Shown here in pieces: positions 14,640 through 22,732 of a stretch of DNA of 35,116 nt; within the stretch, counting starts at the first letter, position 1; each line of letters starts with the position of its first letter. Below the pieces are notes generated by a model. That model made no database searches, had not been told where the DNA came from, and saw only the letters and a program-made list of their open reading frames with translations. A program made the position numbers and the translations under genes. The DNA lies in NCBI RefSeq assembly GCF_029945925.1, contig NZ_JAQSDN010000048.1, forward strand, positions 145,371-180,486, in the 5' to 3' direction. The DNA comes from Polaromonas sp. GTDB lineage: Bacteria > Pseudomonadota > Gammaproteobacteria > Burkholderiales > Burkholderiaceae_C.

Positions 14640-15809
14640 ATGATCGAACGCACACTTTTCAGCAGCGACCACGAGGCTTTTCGCGACAGCTTTCGCCGTT
14701 TCATGGACAAGGAAATCGCACCTTTCCACGCGCAATGGGAGGAGCAGGGTTATGTGGACCGCGCGGTCTGGAACAAGGCCGGGGAGAACGGCTTCCTGTG
14801 CATGACCATGCCCGAGGAATACGGCGGCGCCGGCGCCGACAAGCTGTATTCCGTGGTGCAGATGGAAGAGCTAAGCACCGCGGGTTTTTCCGGCATCGGT
14901 TACGGCCTGCACAGCGAGATCGTCGCGCCCTACATCCTGCATTACGGCACCGAGGCGCAGAAGAAAAAATACCTGCCCAAACTCGCCAGCGGCGAGATGG
15001 TGGGCGCCATCGCCATGAGCGAGCCGGCGGCCGGCTCCGATCTGCAGGGCGTCAGATCCACAGCGATCAAACAAGCCGATGGCAGCTACCTGCTCAATGG
15101 CAGCAAGACCTTCATCACCAACGGCTGGCATGCCGACCTGGTGATTGTGGTGGCCAAGACCAACCCCGCGGCCGGCGCCAAGGGCACCAGCCTGCTGCTG
15201 GTCGAGCGCGGCATGCCCGGCTTTGCGGTGGGCAAACGCCTGAAGAAGCTGGGCCTGAAGGCGCAGGACACCTCGGAGCTGTTTTTTGACAATGTGCGGG
15301 TGCCCGCAGAAAACCTGCTGGGCGGACAAGCCCAGGAGAATCGCGGCTTTATCTGCCTGATGGAGCAACTGCCCTGGGAGCGGCTGCAGATCGCGATCGG
15401 TGCGGTCGCCGCGGCCCAGGCGGCGATTGGCTGGACGGTCGACTACGTGAAGGAGCGCAAGGTTTTCGGTCAGCCGGTCGCCAGCTACCAGAACACGCGT
15501 TACACCCTGGCCGAACTGCAGACCGAAGTGCAGGTGGCGCGCGTGTTTGTCGACAAGTGCACCGAATTGCTCGCCGATGACAAGCTCGACACCGCGACGG
15601 CCAGCATGGCCAAGTACTGGTGCTCGGACCTGCAGTGCAAGGTGATGGACGAGTGTGTGCAGCTTTTCGGCGGCTACGGCTACATGTGGGAGTACCCGAT
15701 CACCCGCGCCTATGCCGACGCGCGCGTGCAGCGCATCTACGGCGGCACCAACGAGATCATGAAGGAAGTGATCACGCGGGCCATGGGCCTGGGCGCCAAG
15801 CCGTCCTGA
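14640..15809 (+). CDS. Acyl-CoA dehydrogenase
   Basis: 389 residues, canonical acyl-CoA dehydrogenase. PEEYGGAGAD in the N-terminal domain, AMSEPAAGSDLQG and GSKTFITNGWHADLVIVVAKT in the central FAD-binding domain, and RIYGGTNEIMKEVITRAMGL at the C-terminus with the catalytic Glu (about residue 372). It oxidises an acyl-CoA to the trans-2-enoyl-CoA and passes electrons to ETF. AGGTG stands 6 nt before ATG 14640. Divergent from the thiolase/FadJ-type genes, it supplies the first step of the same spiral; chain-length preference is not visible. Confidence 0.93.
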   Translation: MIERTLFSSDHEAFRDSFRRFMDKEIAPFHAQWEEQGYVDRAVWNKAGENGFLCMTMPEEYGGAGADKLYSVVQMEELSTAGFSGIGYGLHSEIVAPYILHYGTEAQKKKYLPKLASGEMVGAIAMSEPAAGSDLQGVRSTAIKQADGSYLLNGSKTFITNGWHADLVIVVAKTNPAAGAKGTSLLLVERGMPGFAVGKRLKKLGLKAQDTSELFFDNVRVPAENLLGGQAQENRGFICLMEQLPWERLQIAIGAVAAAQAAIGWTVDYVKERKVFGQPVASYQNTRYTLAELQTEVQVARVFVDKCTELLADDKLDTATASMAKYWCSDLQCKVMDECVQLFGGYGYMWEYPITRAYADARVQRIYGGTNEIMKEVITRAMGLGAKPS

Positions 15810-15827
15810 CGGCACCGACCTGGCAAA

Positions 15828-15862
15828 AAAAAGGGTTTCGGGATTGTCCCGGAACCCTTTTT
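15828..15862. terminator. Bidirectional intrinsic terminator
   Basis: A 16-bp stem (five A, GGGTTTCGGGA pairing with TCCCGGAACCC and five T) with loop TTG, U-tract-forming on both strands. It lies between the convergent acyl-CoA dehydrogenase and OmpA-family genes. Confidence 0.9.
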
Positions 15863-15878
15863 CTGTGGTCAAGCCAGC

Positions 15879-16913
15879 TTAGTTGACGCGGCGCTCGATG
15901 ACGATTTCCTCGACTTCAACACGGCGGTTGGGTGCCAGGCAATTGATCAGGTCCGCGCGTTTGCGGTCATTGCAGGTGACGACCGGGTTGGCTTCACCCT
16001 TGCCGACGGCTGTCAGGCGATTGGCCGCCACGCCCTTGCTGACCAGGTAGTTCCGCACGGCGTCGGCGCGTTGCTGCGACAACTTCAGGTTGTAGGCGTC
16101 CGAACCCAGACGGTCGGTGTAGCCGGTCACGGTGACATTGCCGCTGTACTGGCTGGCCCCCAAGGCCTGCGCAATCTCGTCGAGCTTGGTCTGCGGCATG
16201 CGCAACTGGGCGCTGTCGAAGCCAAACAGTTCGGTGGCCGACAGGGTCACACGCTCAAACCGTGCCGGCGCGGCGGCCGGAGGAGGAGGAGGCGGCGGCG
16301 GGGGTGCCATGACTGGCTCCGGGGCCGGCGGTGGCGTGTACTGCGTCACCTGGGTGCGCACTGGTTTGTCGAAGTAGTAGCTCAGGCCGAAGTTGAGCGA
16401 ATTGGTCGTCAGGTGGTCGGCGCCGAAGGTGTTGTGGCGAACGTAAGCGCGGCTGCGGCGCAGGTCGGCCTGCATGAACCACTGCTCGGACAGGGCCACC
16501 TGGAAGCCGGCGCCCAGGCTCAGGTAAGGCGAGGTGGCACTGGCGGTGGGCAGTTTGTCGCGCTGCGCGCCAATTCCTGCAAGCAGGAAGGGCCGGAAGT
16601 TGCTGCGGTTGAACATGTACAAGGCATCGACGCCCAGCGTGGCCTGCTCGTAACGGATGCCATTCTCGGTTGACCGGCCCAGCATGCCGCCCCCCTGGAT
16701 GTCCCATGACGGCGACACCGCTTTACCGAGGCGCAGGCCCAGCGCGTTGAAATTCTTGCCGCCGTTGAATCGGTCATCAGGGTCCACCACGCTGATGCCG
16801 GGCATGATGTAGGTCGACGGGTTGTCAACCAGCTGGGCCATCAGCAATGCCGGGCTCATACAGGCAAGCGCGGCTACGGCGGCAGAAAAGGTTCTGATGT
16901 GGGCGAGTTTCAT
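15879..16913 (-). CDS. OmpA-family outer-membrane protein
   Basis: 344 residues from ATG 16913, with GAAGGA 6 nt upstream; the longer open frame has no such signal. Signal peptide with cleavage after LLMAQ (about residue 26). Residues about 30-205 form an eight-strand beta-barrel-like domain ending in LNFGLSYYF. A proline-rich linker with nine consecutive Pro follows. The C-terminal OmpA domain (about 240-340) has TVTGYTDRLGSDAYNLKLSQQRADAVRNYL and APNRRVEVE, the peptidoglycan (diaminopimelate) binding elements, with a Cys pair likely bridged. It anchors the outer membrane to the wall and may form a small pore. Confidence 0.93.
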   Translation of the reverse strand: MKLAHIRTFSAAVAALACMSPALLMAQLVDNPSTYIMPGISVVDPDDRFNGGKNFNALGLRLGKAVSPSWDIQGGGMLGRSTENGIRYEQATLGVDALYMFNRSNFRPFLLAGIGAQRDKLPTASATSPYLSLGAGFQVALSEQWFMQADLRRSRAYVRHNTFGADHLTTNSLNFGLSYYFDKPVRTQVTQYTPPPAPEPVMAPPPPPPPPPAAAPARFERVTLSATELFGFDSAQLRMPQTKLDEIAQALGASQYSGNVTVTGYTDRLGSDAYNLKLSQQRADAVRNYLVSKGVAANRLTAVGKGEANPVVTCNDRKRADLINCLAPNRRVEVEEIVIERRVN

Positions 16914-17096
16914 GGCGTGTCCTTCAAACAAGAGCCCATGCATTGATAAGGGCGTGTGAGAGCGCGATCCATTGGGCGACGATGGTCGAGGATCGGGCCG
17001 CGGATGGGCAGCCCGTATCAGTGCAGCCCGCATGAGACTGTGGGACAGCGCCTACTGTTACGTGATGGCTGTGTTGGCCTCTTGCGTTGCTGGGGC

Positions 17097-17121
17097 AAAA
17101 AAGCCCCGCTTGAAGCGGGGC
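17097..17121 (-). terminator. Intrinsic terminator downstream of the small membrane protein gene
   Basis: GCCCCGCTT/AAGCGGGGC hairpin followed, on the minus strand, by six T. It ends the leftward transcript of the gene at 17204-17374. The rest of 16914-17203 shows no gene. Confidence 0.85.
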
Positions 17122-17203
17122 CGGGGCAGGCACGATGGGCGCCCTGTGAGGGGGTGCGGCGGCCGGCCCACCAGCATGCCAGCTCAATTCGTCAGCAGGC
17201 TCT

Positions 17204-17374
17204 TCATGAGGGATCCTTGCTGCGGGTACGGCCCACTGCGCTGAAGATGCCTATGCCCAGAATCACGAGCGCGCCAATGCCGATGTAAACGTGTGGGATG
17301 CCGGCTTCGAACGCCCCCCAGACCAGGCCACCCATAAAAATTGCGAAACCGACCATATACAGCGCAAAAGACAT
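17204..17374 (-). CDS. Small two-helix membrane protein
   Basis: 56 residues from ATG 17374 with GGAG 7 nt upstream; the longer frame to 17542 lacks a start signal. Two hydrophobic helices (FALYMVGFAIFMGGLVWGAF and VYIGIGALVILGIGIFSAV) separated by a short loop, and a charged tail RTRSKDPS. Function not recognised; small proteins of this form are common in Burkholderiales. It has its own terminator and is divergent from the gene at 17727. Confidence 0.7.
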   Translation of the reverse strand: MSFALYMVGFAIFMGGLVWGAFEAGIPHVYIGIGALVILGIGIFSAVGRTRSKDPS

Positions 17375-17726
17375 TGCTTCTCCAGAAGTTGATGGGCAAG
17401 TATCTGCAGCCAAGCTCACGTTACCTATCGGGCGCAGGCTGTTTGGCTTGTCGGATAACACCGACGGCATCGACGCGTGATCCGCAATCAAAGGTTTTAA
17501 TGCCGAGTGCGTCCTGATGTCTTTTGACCTGTTTGCTGACATTTGTCACAGCCCCATGCGATCAGATTACCGTGTATCAGAAGATGACAAGCTGTAACGA
17601 AAGGCATACGATGGTTTTATTGTTGTCAAGGACGGCTTCCCCAGAAAAGGCGCCATGACAACACCATAGGCAACATAACTAGATAGACAACAGGGTTGGC
17701 ACAAGTTACTCAACATTCGGTACGCC
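17375..17726. promoter_or_regulatory. 352-nt divergent intergenic region with repeated TGTCA/TGACA half-sites
   Basis: No gene seen. It is visibly less GC-rich than its surroundings. A perfect palindrome TGACA-TT-TGTCA lies at 17537-17548; TGTTGTCA (17621-17628) and TGACAACA (17656-17663) form an 8-bp inverted repeat 27 nt apart; a further TGACA is at 17585. This suggests a regulator binding several TGTCA half-sites between the two divergent genes, or a hairpin in a long 5' UTR. Confidence 0.35.
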
Positions 17727-18323
17727 ATGTCGTTCTTCCAAAACTTATTCTCTTCCTCGCAGGGCCACAAGGAAAGCGGTTCGGGACCGGAGACCGGCCC
17801 CGTCAAAATGAATCTCGACGAACGCATGGCGTTTCGCCGCGAGATGCTTTTCGATTCGGTCAAGGCCACCATGGAAAGCCGGGGCATCCTGAGCGGAAGC
17901 TACCGGTTCAAGGTCGTACGCGCCGACAAGCGCGGTCACAGTTTCGTCGTGATGGTGGACCTGTCCACCGATTTCATGGAAAGCGAACAGGGGCAGCAAA
18001 AGTCCCTGGCCGCCCTGGGTGCTGTCATCGGCAAAAACGCGCTGGCCCGTTATGGCCTGGGCGTGCCGGCGGTGTACTGGCGAGTCAACGAGGAACTCAA
18101 GGGCTTCGATCCGCAGCGCGCCGAAGCCGCCGCCAGGCCGGACAACATCAGCCACGAGGCGATGCGGGCCTCGAATCTGCGTCGCTACGAACGCGCGACG
18201 GCGCAGGAGCTGGCGGCGTTTGAGTCTGCCTGGCAAAACAGCAGCGAGATGACCATCGGTGACCGCACCTACTCTTCCGATCTCGCACCACTGACTGTCG
18301 CGGACAGCAAGGACAGTCGCTAA
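17727..18323 (+). CDS. Conserved-looking hypothetical cytoplasmic protein
   Basis: 198 residues, no signal peptide or membrane helix. The N-terminus MSFFQNLFSSSQGHKESGSG is followed by a soluble alpha/beta part (MAFRREMLFDSVKATMESRG, FKVVRADKRGHSFVVMVDLS) and a charged helical C-terminal part. Codon choice is GC-rich at third positions, as in neighbouring genes, which supports coding. No domain recognised. It stands alone behind a long regulatory-looking region, so expression may be conditional. Confidence 0.75.
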   Translation: MSFFQNLFSSSQGHKESGSGPETGPVKMNLDERMAFRREMLFDSVKATMESRGILSGSYRFKVVRADKRGHSFVVMVDLSTDFMESEQGQQKSLAALGAVIGKNALARYGLGVPAVYWRVNEELKGFDPQRAEAAARPDNISHEAMRASNLRRYERATAQELAAFESAWQNSSEMTIGDRTYSSDLAPLTVADSKDSR

Positions 18324-18462
18324 GCAGAAGGGCGCTTTGCTGCGCAGCGCGGGATAATGGCGGTCTGTTCACCGACCGGGTTTGTCCGATGCCTTTTTTC
18401 TTTCTGCGTTTGCCATCCCGGGCAAAGGCCCTTATCTTCGTTCCCGCATCGAAAGCCCTGGC

Positions 18463-19662
18463 ATGAGCGAGCCGGCCCGCATCCATTGGGTCGAGGAGGC
18501 CCAAGCACGCTCGGCCCGCTGGCGTTCCGAAAGCGGGGCGGCGCCGCCCAAACGGGTGCAGGTGGCCGACGACACCCTGACCGCGGACGCGGCGTTTCGC
18601 CTGGCCAGCGAGGGCACGGCCATTTTTTGGCGCGGTGATTTCCAGAATGCGCGGCAATTGCTGCAGGCCCTGGCCAGGCGCATCGACAAACCCAAAAAGA
18701 TCAAGAAAGCCAAGGCCCGGGCTGACGCGGCCGCGGTCTCGCCGCTCGATGCCTTCAACCAGCACCGCCAGGCCCAGTCGCAGCGTGCGCGCACGCTGGC
18801 CATGCTGGTGCTCGAGTTCGATGGGGCGCATCACATCAACCTGCGGCGGGCGCCGGATGTCACGCAGGCTTGCAGCGAAGCGTATGGCCCGGGCGACGCG
18901 GCGCAGGGCAGCTATGTGAGCTCGCTGCGCGAGCTGCTGGGCCTGATCGGCGCGCACGAATGGCGCAAGAAGGGGGTGGAGATCGCCGCATTGGGCGGCG
19001 CGCGCATTCACCCCCACTACGGCGTGTTTGCGCCGGTGCGCGGCGAGTACCTGAGCCTGGTGGCCGAGACGCCCTTGCCACCGGCCGCACTTGCCAACAG
19101 CCTGGCCTTTGACATCGGGACCGGCACCGGCGTGCTGGCGGCGATCCTGGCGCGCCGCGGTGTGCAGCAGGTGATCGCGACCGACCAGGACCCGCGCGCG
19201 CTGGCATGCGCCCGGGAAAACCTCGCACGGCTCGCCCTGGCCGGACGTATCACGCTGCAGGAAGCCAACCTGTTTCCCGACGGCCGCGCGCCGCTGATCG
19301 TCTGCAACCCGCCCTGGGTGCCGGCGCGTCCGAGCTCGCCGGTCGAACACGCGGTGTATGACCCCGAGAGCCGCATGCTGCGCGGTTTCCTGCAGGGGCT
19401 GGCCGCGCATCTGGCGCCTGGCGGAGAGGGCTGGCTGATCCTGTCGGATCTGGCCGAACACCTGGGCCTGCGTTCGCGCAGCGAGCTGCTCGAATGGATC
19501 GCCGCGGCCGGGCTGCAGGTTCTGTCGCGTGTGGACGTGAAGCCGCAGCATCCGAAGGCAGCCGACGCCAGCGATGCCCTGCACGCGGCCCGGGCGGCGG
19601 AGGTCACCTCGCTCTGGCGGCTGGCTGCCAGCGCAGAGGGGAAGTCAGTTGCTATGAATTAA
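18463..19662 (+). CDS. SAM-dependent methyltransferase (HemK/PrmC-like class I)
   Basis: 399 residues from ATG 18463 (MSEPARIHWVEEAQ); a TTG at 18382 would add 27 residues. The N-terminal third has no clear domain. The class I methyltransferase core spans about residues 190-380: AFDIGTGTGVLAAILARRG (SAM-binding motif I), VIATDQDPRALACARENL (motif II) and IVCNPPWVP, the NPPW/Y motif of enzymes that methylate an amide or amino nitrogen. Target could be protein Gln, nucleic acid or a small molecule. The last residues VAMN and the stop are supplied by a dispersed repeat (R4). Confidence 0.85.
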   Translation: MSEPARIHWVEEAQARSARWRSESGAAPPKRVQVADDTLTADAAFRLASEGTAIFWRGDFQNARQLLQALARRIDKPKKIKKAKARADAAAVSPLDAFNQHRQAQSQRARTLAMLVLEFDGAHHINLRRAPDVTQACSEAYGPGDAAQGSYVSSLRELLGLIGAHEWRKKGVEIAALGGARIHPHYGVFAPVRGEYLSLVAETPLPPAALANSLAFDIGTGTGVLAAILARRGVQQVIATDQDPRALACARENLARLALAGRITLQEANLFPDGRAPLIVCNPPWVPARPSSPVEHAVYDPESRMLRGFLQGLAAHLAPGGEGWLILSDLAEHLGLRSRSELLEWIAAAGLQVLSRVDVKPQHPKAADASDALHAARAAEVTSLWRLAASAEGKSVAMN

Positions 19663-19712
19663 ATAGCTGCTTGCGCCCATGGATAAAGGGTTTCAGGCAT
19701 TTTTTACATGAA
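19649..19712 (+). repeat. Dispersed repeat copy R4 overlapping the methyltransferase stop
   Basis: Core TTGCTATGAATTAAATAGC then TGCTTGCGCCCATGGATAAAGGG and a T-rich tail ending ACATGAA. The TAA stop of the methyltransferase lies inside the core, so the element sets the protein's C-terminus. Confidence 0.75.
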
Positions 19713-19738
19713 TACCCTGGGTGCGCAAGGAGATGTCC

Positions 19739-20467
19739 ATGGCTTATGAGTTGCACTACTGGCCCACCATCCAGGGCCGCGGCGAGTTTGTCCGGCTGGC
19801 GCTGGAGGCGGCCGGCGCCGACTATGTGGACGTGGCGCGCGGTCCCGAAAGCCGGGGGCAGGGCGTCGCCGCCATGATGCATTACCTCGACAGCCCGAAG
19901 GTCGTGCACCCGCCGTTTGCGCCGCCCTTCCTGGTGGACGGCAAGGCCGTCGTCGGCCAGACCGCGGCCATCCTGCTCTACCTCGGCCCGCGCCTGGGCC
20001 TGGTGGCCAAAAATGACCTGCAGCGCCTGTGGACACACCAGCTGCAGCTGACCATTGCCGACGCCGTGATGGAAGCCCACGACACCCACCACCCGATTGC
20101 CACCGGCCTGTATTACGAAGACCAGAAAAAAGAAGCCGCGCGGCGGGCCAGGGCCTTTCGCGAAGAGCGCATCCCGAAATTCCTGGACTGGTTCGAAAGC
20201 GTGCTGGCGCGCAACCCCAGGGGCAGTGCCTGTCTGGTGGGCGCACGCCTGAGTTACGCCGATCTGTCGTTGTTCCAGCTGGTGGAAGGCCTGCTGTACG
20301 CTTTTCCGCTGACCACCGGGCGCGTGTTGCAGCAGGCCCCGCTGGTGGCCGGCCTGCACACCCGCGTGGCACAGCACCGGCGCTTGGCCGCCTACCTCGC
20401 GAGCGAGCGACGCATCCCCTTCAACGAAGAAGGCATTTTCCGGCGTTACTCCGAGCTCGATGGCTGA
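19739..20467 (+). CDS. Glutathione S-transferase family protein
   Basis: 242 residues. N-terminal thioredoxin-like domain (about 1-82): YELHYWPTIQGRGEFVRLALEAAGADY, PPFLVDGKAVVGQTAAILLYLG, where the cis-Pro and the Q-T/S pair that holds the glutathione gamma-glutamyl group are visible. The all-helical C-terminal domain includes LSYADLSLFQLVEGLLYAFP with the conserved Asp. The catalytic residue is probably Tyr in the first strand, as in sigma/mu-like classes. AAGGAG is 6 nt before ATG 19739, which decides this start over the ATG two codons upstream. Role: conjugation or detoxification, substrate unknown. Confidence 0.88.
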   Translation: MAYELHYWPTIQGRGEFVRLALEAAGADYVDVARGPESRGQGVAAMMHYLDSPKVVHPPFAPPFLVDGKAVVGQTAAILLYLGPRLGLVAKNDLQRLWTHQLQLTIADAVMEAHDTHHPIATGLYYEDQKKEAARRARAFREERIPKFLDWFESVLARNPRGSACLVGARLSYADLSLFQLVEGLLYAFPLTTGRVLQQAPLVAGLHTRVAQHRRLAAYLASERRIPFNEEGIFRRYSELDG

Positions 20468-20485
20468 GCCCGGTGCTTGAGCTTG

Positions 20486-20513
20486 GGGCCGGCGCCTGCG
20501 GCCCGGCATTTTT
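20486..20513 (+). terminator. Probable intrinsic terminator of the GST gene
   Basis: GGGCCG/CGGCCC stem with a 7-nt loop, then GGCA and five T, 19 nt after the GST stop. Confidence 0.6.
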
Positions 20514-20541
20514 CGCAGGGCTGCCTTGCACGGCGTCCTCT

Positions 20542-20570
20542 CCTACAGGCTGGGTTGTCCCCGCCTGACC
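20542..20570 (+). promoter_or_regulatory. Putative shared promoter motif, site A
   Basis: CCTACAGG, 15 nt, CTGACC, preceded by CT. Points at the DUF2383 gene about 137 nt downstream. The same blocks and spacing occur at sites B and C. The remaining leader (20571-20706) shows only an AAGGAG ribosome site before the ATG. Confidence 0.35.
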
Positions 20571-20706
20571 GCGAGGCCTTGGGGCGCGCACCACGATGGC
20601 CTCCTGTACTGGAAAAAACTGCATCAGCAGCAAGTCACCCGGCATCACCGGAGCGGCTATCCAGTCCACAAACGGACCATCCCATTACCCCTGAAGGAGC
20701 TTCACC

Positions 20707-21660
20707 ATGTCACTTGACGAACACGACAAGAACCTGAATCTGGACCCCATCACTGACGCCCCGGGCGCCCACCCGGTCGGTACCGGCGTTGGTGCCGCCC
20801 TGGGCGGCGCTGCCGCGGGAGCGGCCGCCGGCGCATTGGGCGGACCGGTGGGCGCCGTGGCCGGCGCGGTTGTTGGCGCGGTTGCCGGCGGGCTGGGCGG
20901 CAAGGCGGTGGCTGAAGCGGTCAACCCCACTGCTGAAGAAGCCTACTGGCGCGAGCAGTACACCCGGGAGGCCTACTACGATGCAAGCCGCAGCTACGAC
21001 GACTACGCACCGGCCTACCGCCTGGGCCTGTACGGGCGCAGCAACTACACCGGCACGTTTGACGATGCGCAAAGCGACCTGGCCGTCCATTGGGACAGCC
21101 GCAAGGAGCGCTCGAACCTGAGCTGGCCCGAAGCCGAAGCGGCCAGCCGCGCCGCCTGGACGCGGGTGGACGACCAGCTGTCGTCGCGCACCCTCTCCGG
21201 CGAGATCGCCGACAACGACGATGTGATCGACACGCTCAACGAGTTGCTGGAGTCCTGCCGCGACGGTGAATACGGCTTCACCGAATGCGCCGAACACGTG
21301 AAGGCGCAGGACATCAAAACCCTGCTGCTACGTCATGCCGACGAATGCCGCGGTGCGGCCGCCGAGCTGTCCGCGCAGATCCGCCAGCTGGGCGGCGAAC
21401 CCGAAGAAGGCGGCACGGCGAGTGGCGCCATGCATCGTGGCTGGGTGTCGGTACGCGGCACGCTCAGCGGTTACACCGACCTGGCCATGCTGGACGAATG
21501 CGAGCGCGGTGAAGACGCGGCAAAGGCCCGCTACCGCAATGCCCTCAAGGAGAATCTTCCCCCGGCAATCAGGAGCCTGGTGGAGCGTCAGGCCCAGGGG
21601 GTGCAGCGCAACCACGACCAGGTCAAGGCACTGCGTGATGCGCTGAAGACGGCCGACTGA
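20707..21660 (+). CDS. Glycine-zipper plus DUF2383 (PA2169-type four-helix) stress protein
   Basis: 317 residues. Residues about 20-75 are a Gly/Ala-rich zipper (GTGVGAALGGAAAGAAAGALGG and following) able to form a membrane-inserted helical hairpin. A Tyr-rich acidic segment (AYWREQYTREAYYDASRSYDDY) follows. The C-terminal ~150 residues, from NDDVIDTLNELLESCRDGEYGF on, are a PA2169-like DUF2383 four-helix bundle related in fold to ferritin-like proteins. AAGGAG precedes ATG 20707. Genes with these domains are often general-stress inducible; exact function is unknown. It has its own terminator. Confidence 0.85.
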   Translation: MSLDEHDKNLNLDPITDAPGAHPVGTGVGAALGGAAAGAAAGALGGPVGAVAGAVVGAVAGGLGGKAVAEAVNPTAEEAYWREQYTREAYYDASRSYDDYAPAYRLGLYGRSNYTGTFDDAQSDLAVHWDSRKERSNLSWPEAEAASRAAWTRVDDQLSSRTLSGEIADNDDVIDTLNELLESCRDGEYGFTECAEHVKAQDIKTLLLRHADECRGAAAELSAQIRQLGGEPEEGGTASGAMHRGWVSVRGTLSGYTDLAMLDECERGEDAAKARYRNALKENLPPAIRSLVERQAQGVQRNHDQVKALRDALKTAD

Positions 21661-21678
21661 CCGGTCGTTTCACCCATA

Positions 21679-21708
21679 AAAAAAGCTGGCACCCGTGCCA
21701 GCTTTTTT
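21679..21708. terminator. Bidirectional intrinsic terminator
   Basis: AAAAAAGCTGGCA/TGCCAGCTTTTTT with loop CCCG, a 13-bp stem with A and U tracts, between the convergent genes at 20707 and 21731. Confidence 0.92.
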
Positions 21709-21730
21709 GTGTCATGACAGCCGGGTGGTT

Positions 21731-22180
21731 TCAGTCGTGCTTGCCGTGGCCTTTGCCGTGCCCGTTCCCGTTGTCGTTGCCATGCCGTTTGTCATTGTGT
21801 TTGTCGCGCTTGTCGTACTTCTCGTACTTGTCCTTTTTGTCTTTTTTATCCTTGACGTACACATGGTTGGCATCGCGCACCCAGGTTCCGGGCTGGCGGT
21901 AATAGCCGTTGCCGCGTTGCTCCCAGCGGTCCGGCGCCCAGCGGTAGCCGTCACGCTTCTGGATCGCGTGACCGCGCACCCAGACATGGCGCTCGCCGGT
22001 CCAGGCCCAGTAGCCCGGCGCCCAGACCTGCGCGGGTGCGAGCGCGGGCACGGCCTCGTGCTGCGGCGGGGGTGGTGCGAGGTTGATGTTGATGCTGACC
22101 TGCGCGATGGCGGGGGCTGCAGCAGCGCCGGCCAGCACGATGGCCAGCATGATTTTTTTGAGCGAGTGGTTGATGATCAT
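21731..22180 (-). CDS. Secreted YXWXGXW-repeat-like protein with a charged low-complexity tail
   Basis: 149 residues from ATG 22180, with AAGGAG 7 nt upstream. Signal peptide MIINHSLKKIMLAIVLAGAA ending APAIAQ. The middle carries repeats of the W-P-G-Y-W type: QVWAPGYWAWTGERHVWVRGHW-like segments and YYRQPGTWVRDANHVYV, as in YXWXGXW repeat proteins found near the outer membrane. The last ~40 residues are almost only Lys, Asp, His, Gly and Asn (KDKKDKKDKYEKYDKRDKH, then GNGHGKGHGKHD), a likely disordered and possibly metal-binding tail. Function unknown. Confidence 0.8.
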   Translation of the reverse strand: MIINHSLKKIMLAIVLAGAAAAPAIAQVSININLAPPPPQHEAVPALAPAQVWAPGYWAWTGERHVWVRGHAIQKRDGYRWAPDRWEQRGNGYYRQPGTWVRDANHVYVKDKKDKKDKYEKYDKRDKHNDKRHGNDNGNGHGKGHGKHD

Positions 22181-22301
22181 GAAGATCTCCTTGTGTTTGT
22201 TGATGCGAGTGTGGGGGGGGGCCCGCAGCGCCTTACCGCACGGCACGTAAAGTTGCGTCTGCTGCGGATGCGAAGCTGTAAAGTTTTGTGCGAGACCTGG
22301 A

Positions 22302-22360
22302 TTTGCTATTGATTCAATAGCTGGTTGCGCAGACCGGATGAGGGCTAGATCGTGATTTGA
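22302..22360 (+). repeat. Dispersed repeat copy R5
   Basis: TTTGCTATTGATTCAATAGC core, then TGGTTGCGC, GGATGAGGGCTAG and GATTTGA. Same block order and orientation as the other copies. It sits between the divergent-looking promoter region of the YXWXGXW gene and the 3' end of a lipoprotein gene. Confidence 0.75.
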
Positions 22361-22732
22361 CTAGTTTTTCAGCCTGCTGCCGCAGTCCACCTGGGCGTTG
22401 AGTGCGACGCCTTCCGCGCCATAACTGCTGTCGGTCACCTTGCAGTTTGAGGCCTTTTCAATCGCCCGGACCAGGTTGGTCTTTTTCTGGGGGCCGTCCG
22501 GCAGGTGGCGCGGCGCTTGCGCCGACCAGGTGCTGGCCGTGATCTGCTCGACCCGGTAGGCATCGCCGTCGAGCTGCACGGTTTGCGGCGGCGACTCCAG
22601 CTGGGAGCCCGGCGCCACGCATCCGGACAACAGGGCGGCCAGGCAGGCCAGAGCCAGCCCGGTTGCAGGTCTGTGCCAGGGATCCCGGGGAGAGGAGGGA
22701 GAGGAGGGAGAGCAGGAAATTTCAGATTTCAA
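22361..22732 (-). CDS. Small lipoprotein, start uncertain
   Basis: About 123 residues if a TTG at 22732 is used. No ATG or GTG exists upstream of the signal peptide in this frame. Lipobox LLSGC follows the hydrophobic stretch LALACLAA, so the mature protein starts at that Cys. The mature part (TVQLDGDAYRVEQITASTWSA, KKTNLVRAIEKASNCKV) has two further Cys, likely bridged in the periplasm. The TTG overlaps the end of a 49-residue lipoprotein gene, so translation may be coupled. The pre-signal part SPSSPSSP comes from a 9-nt tandem repeat. No known family recognised. Confidence 0.65.
   Translation of the reverse strand: MKSEISCSPSSPSSPRDPWHRPATGLALACLAALLSGCVAPGSQLESPPQTVQLDGDAYRVEQITASTWSAQAPRHLPDGPQKKTNLVRAIEKASNCKVTDSSYGAEGVALNAQVDCGSRLKN
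22691..22712. repeat. 9-nt tandem repeat in a lipoprotein N-terminus
   Basis: Unit AGAGGAGGG, 2.4 copies. On the minus strand it encodes SPSSPSSP ahead of the signal peptide; a unit of three codons can expand or shrink without changing frame. Confidence 0.6.
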
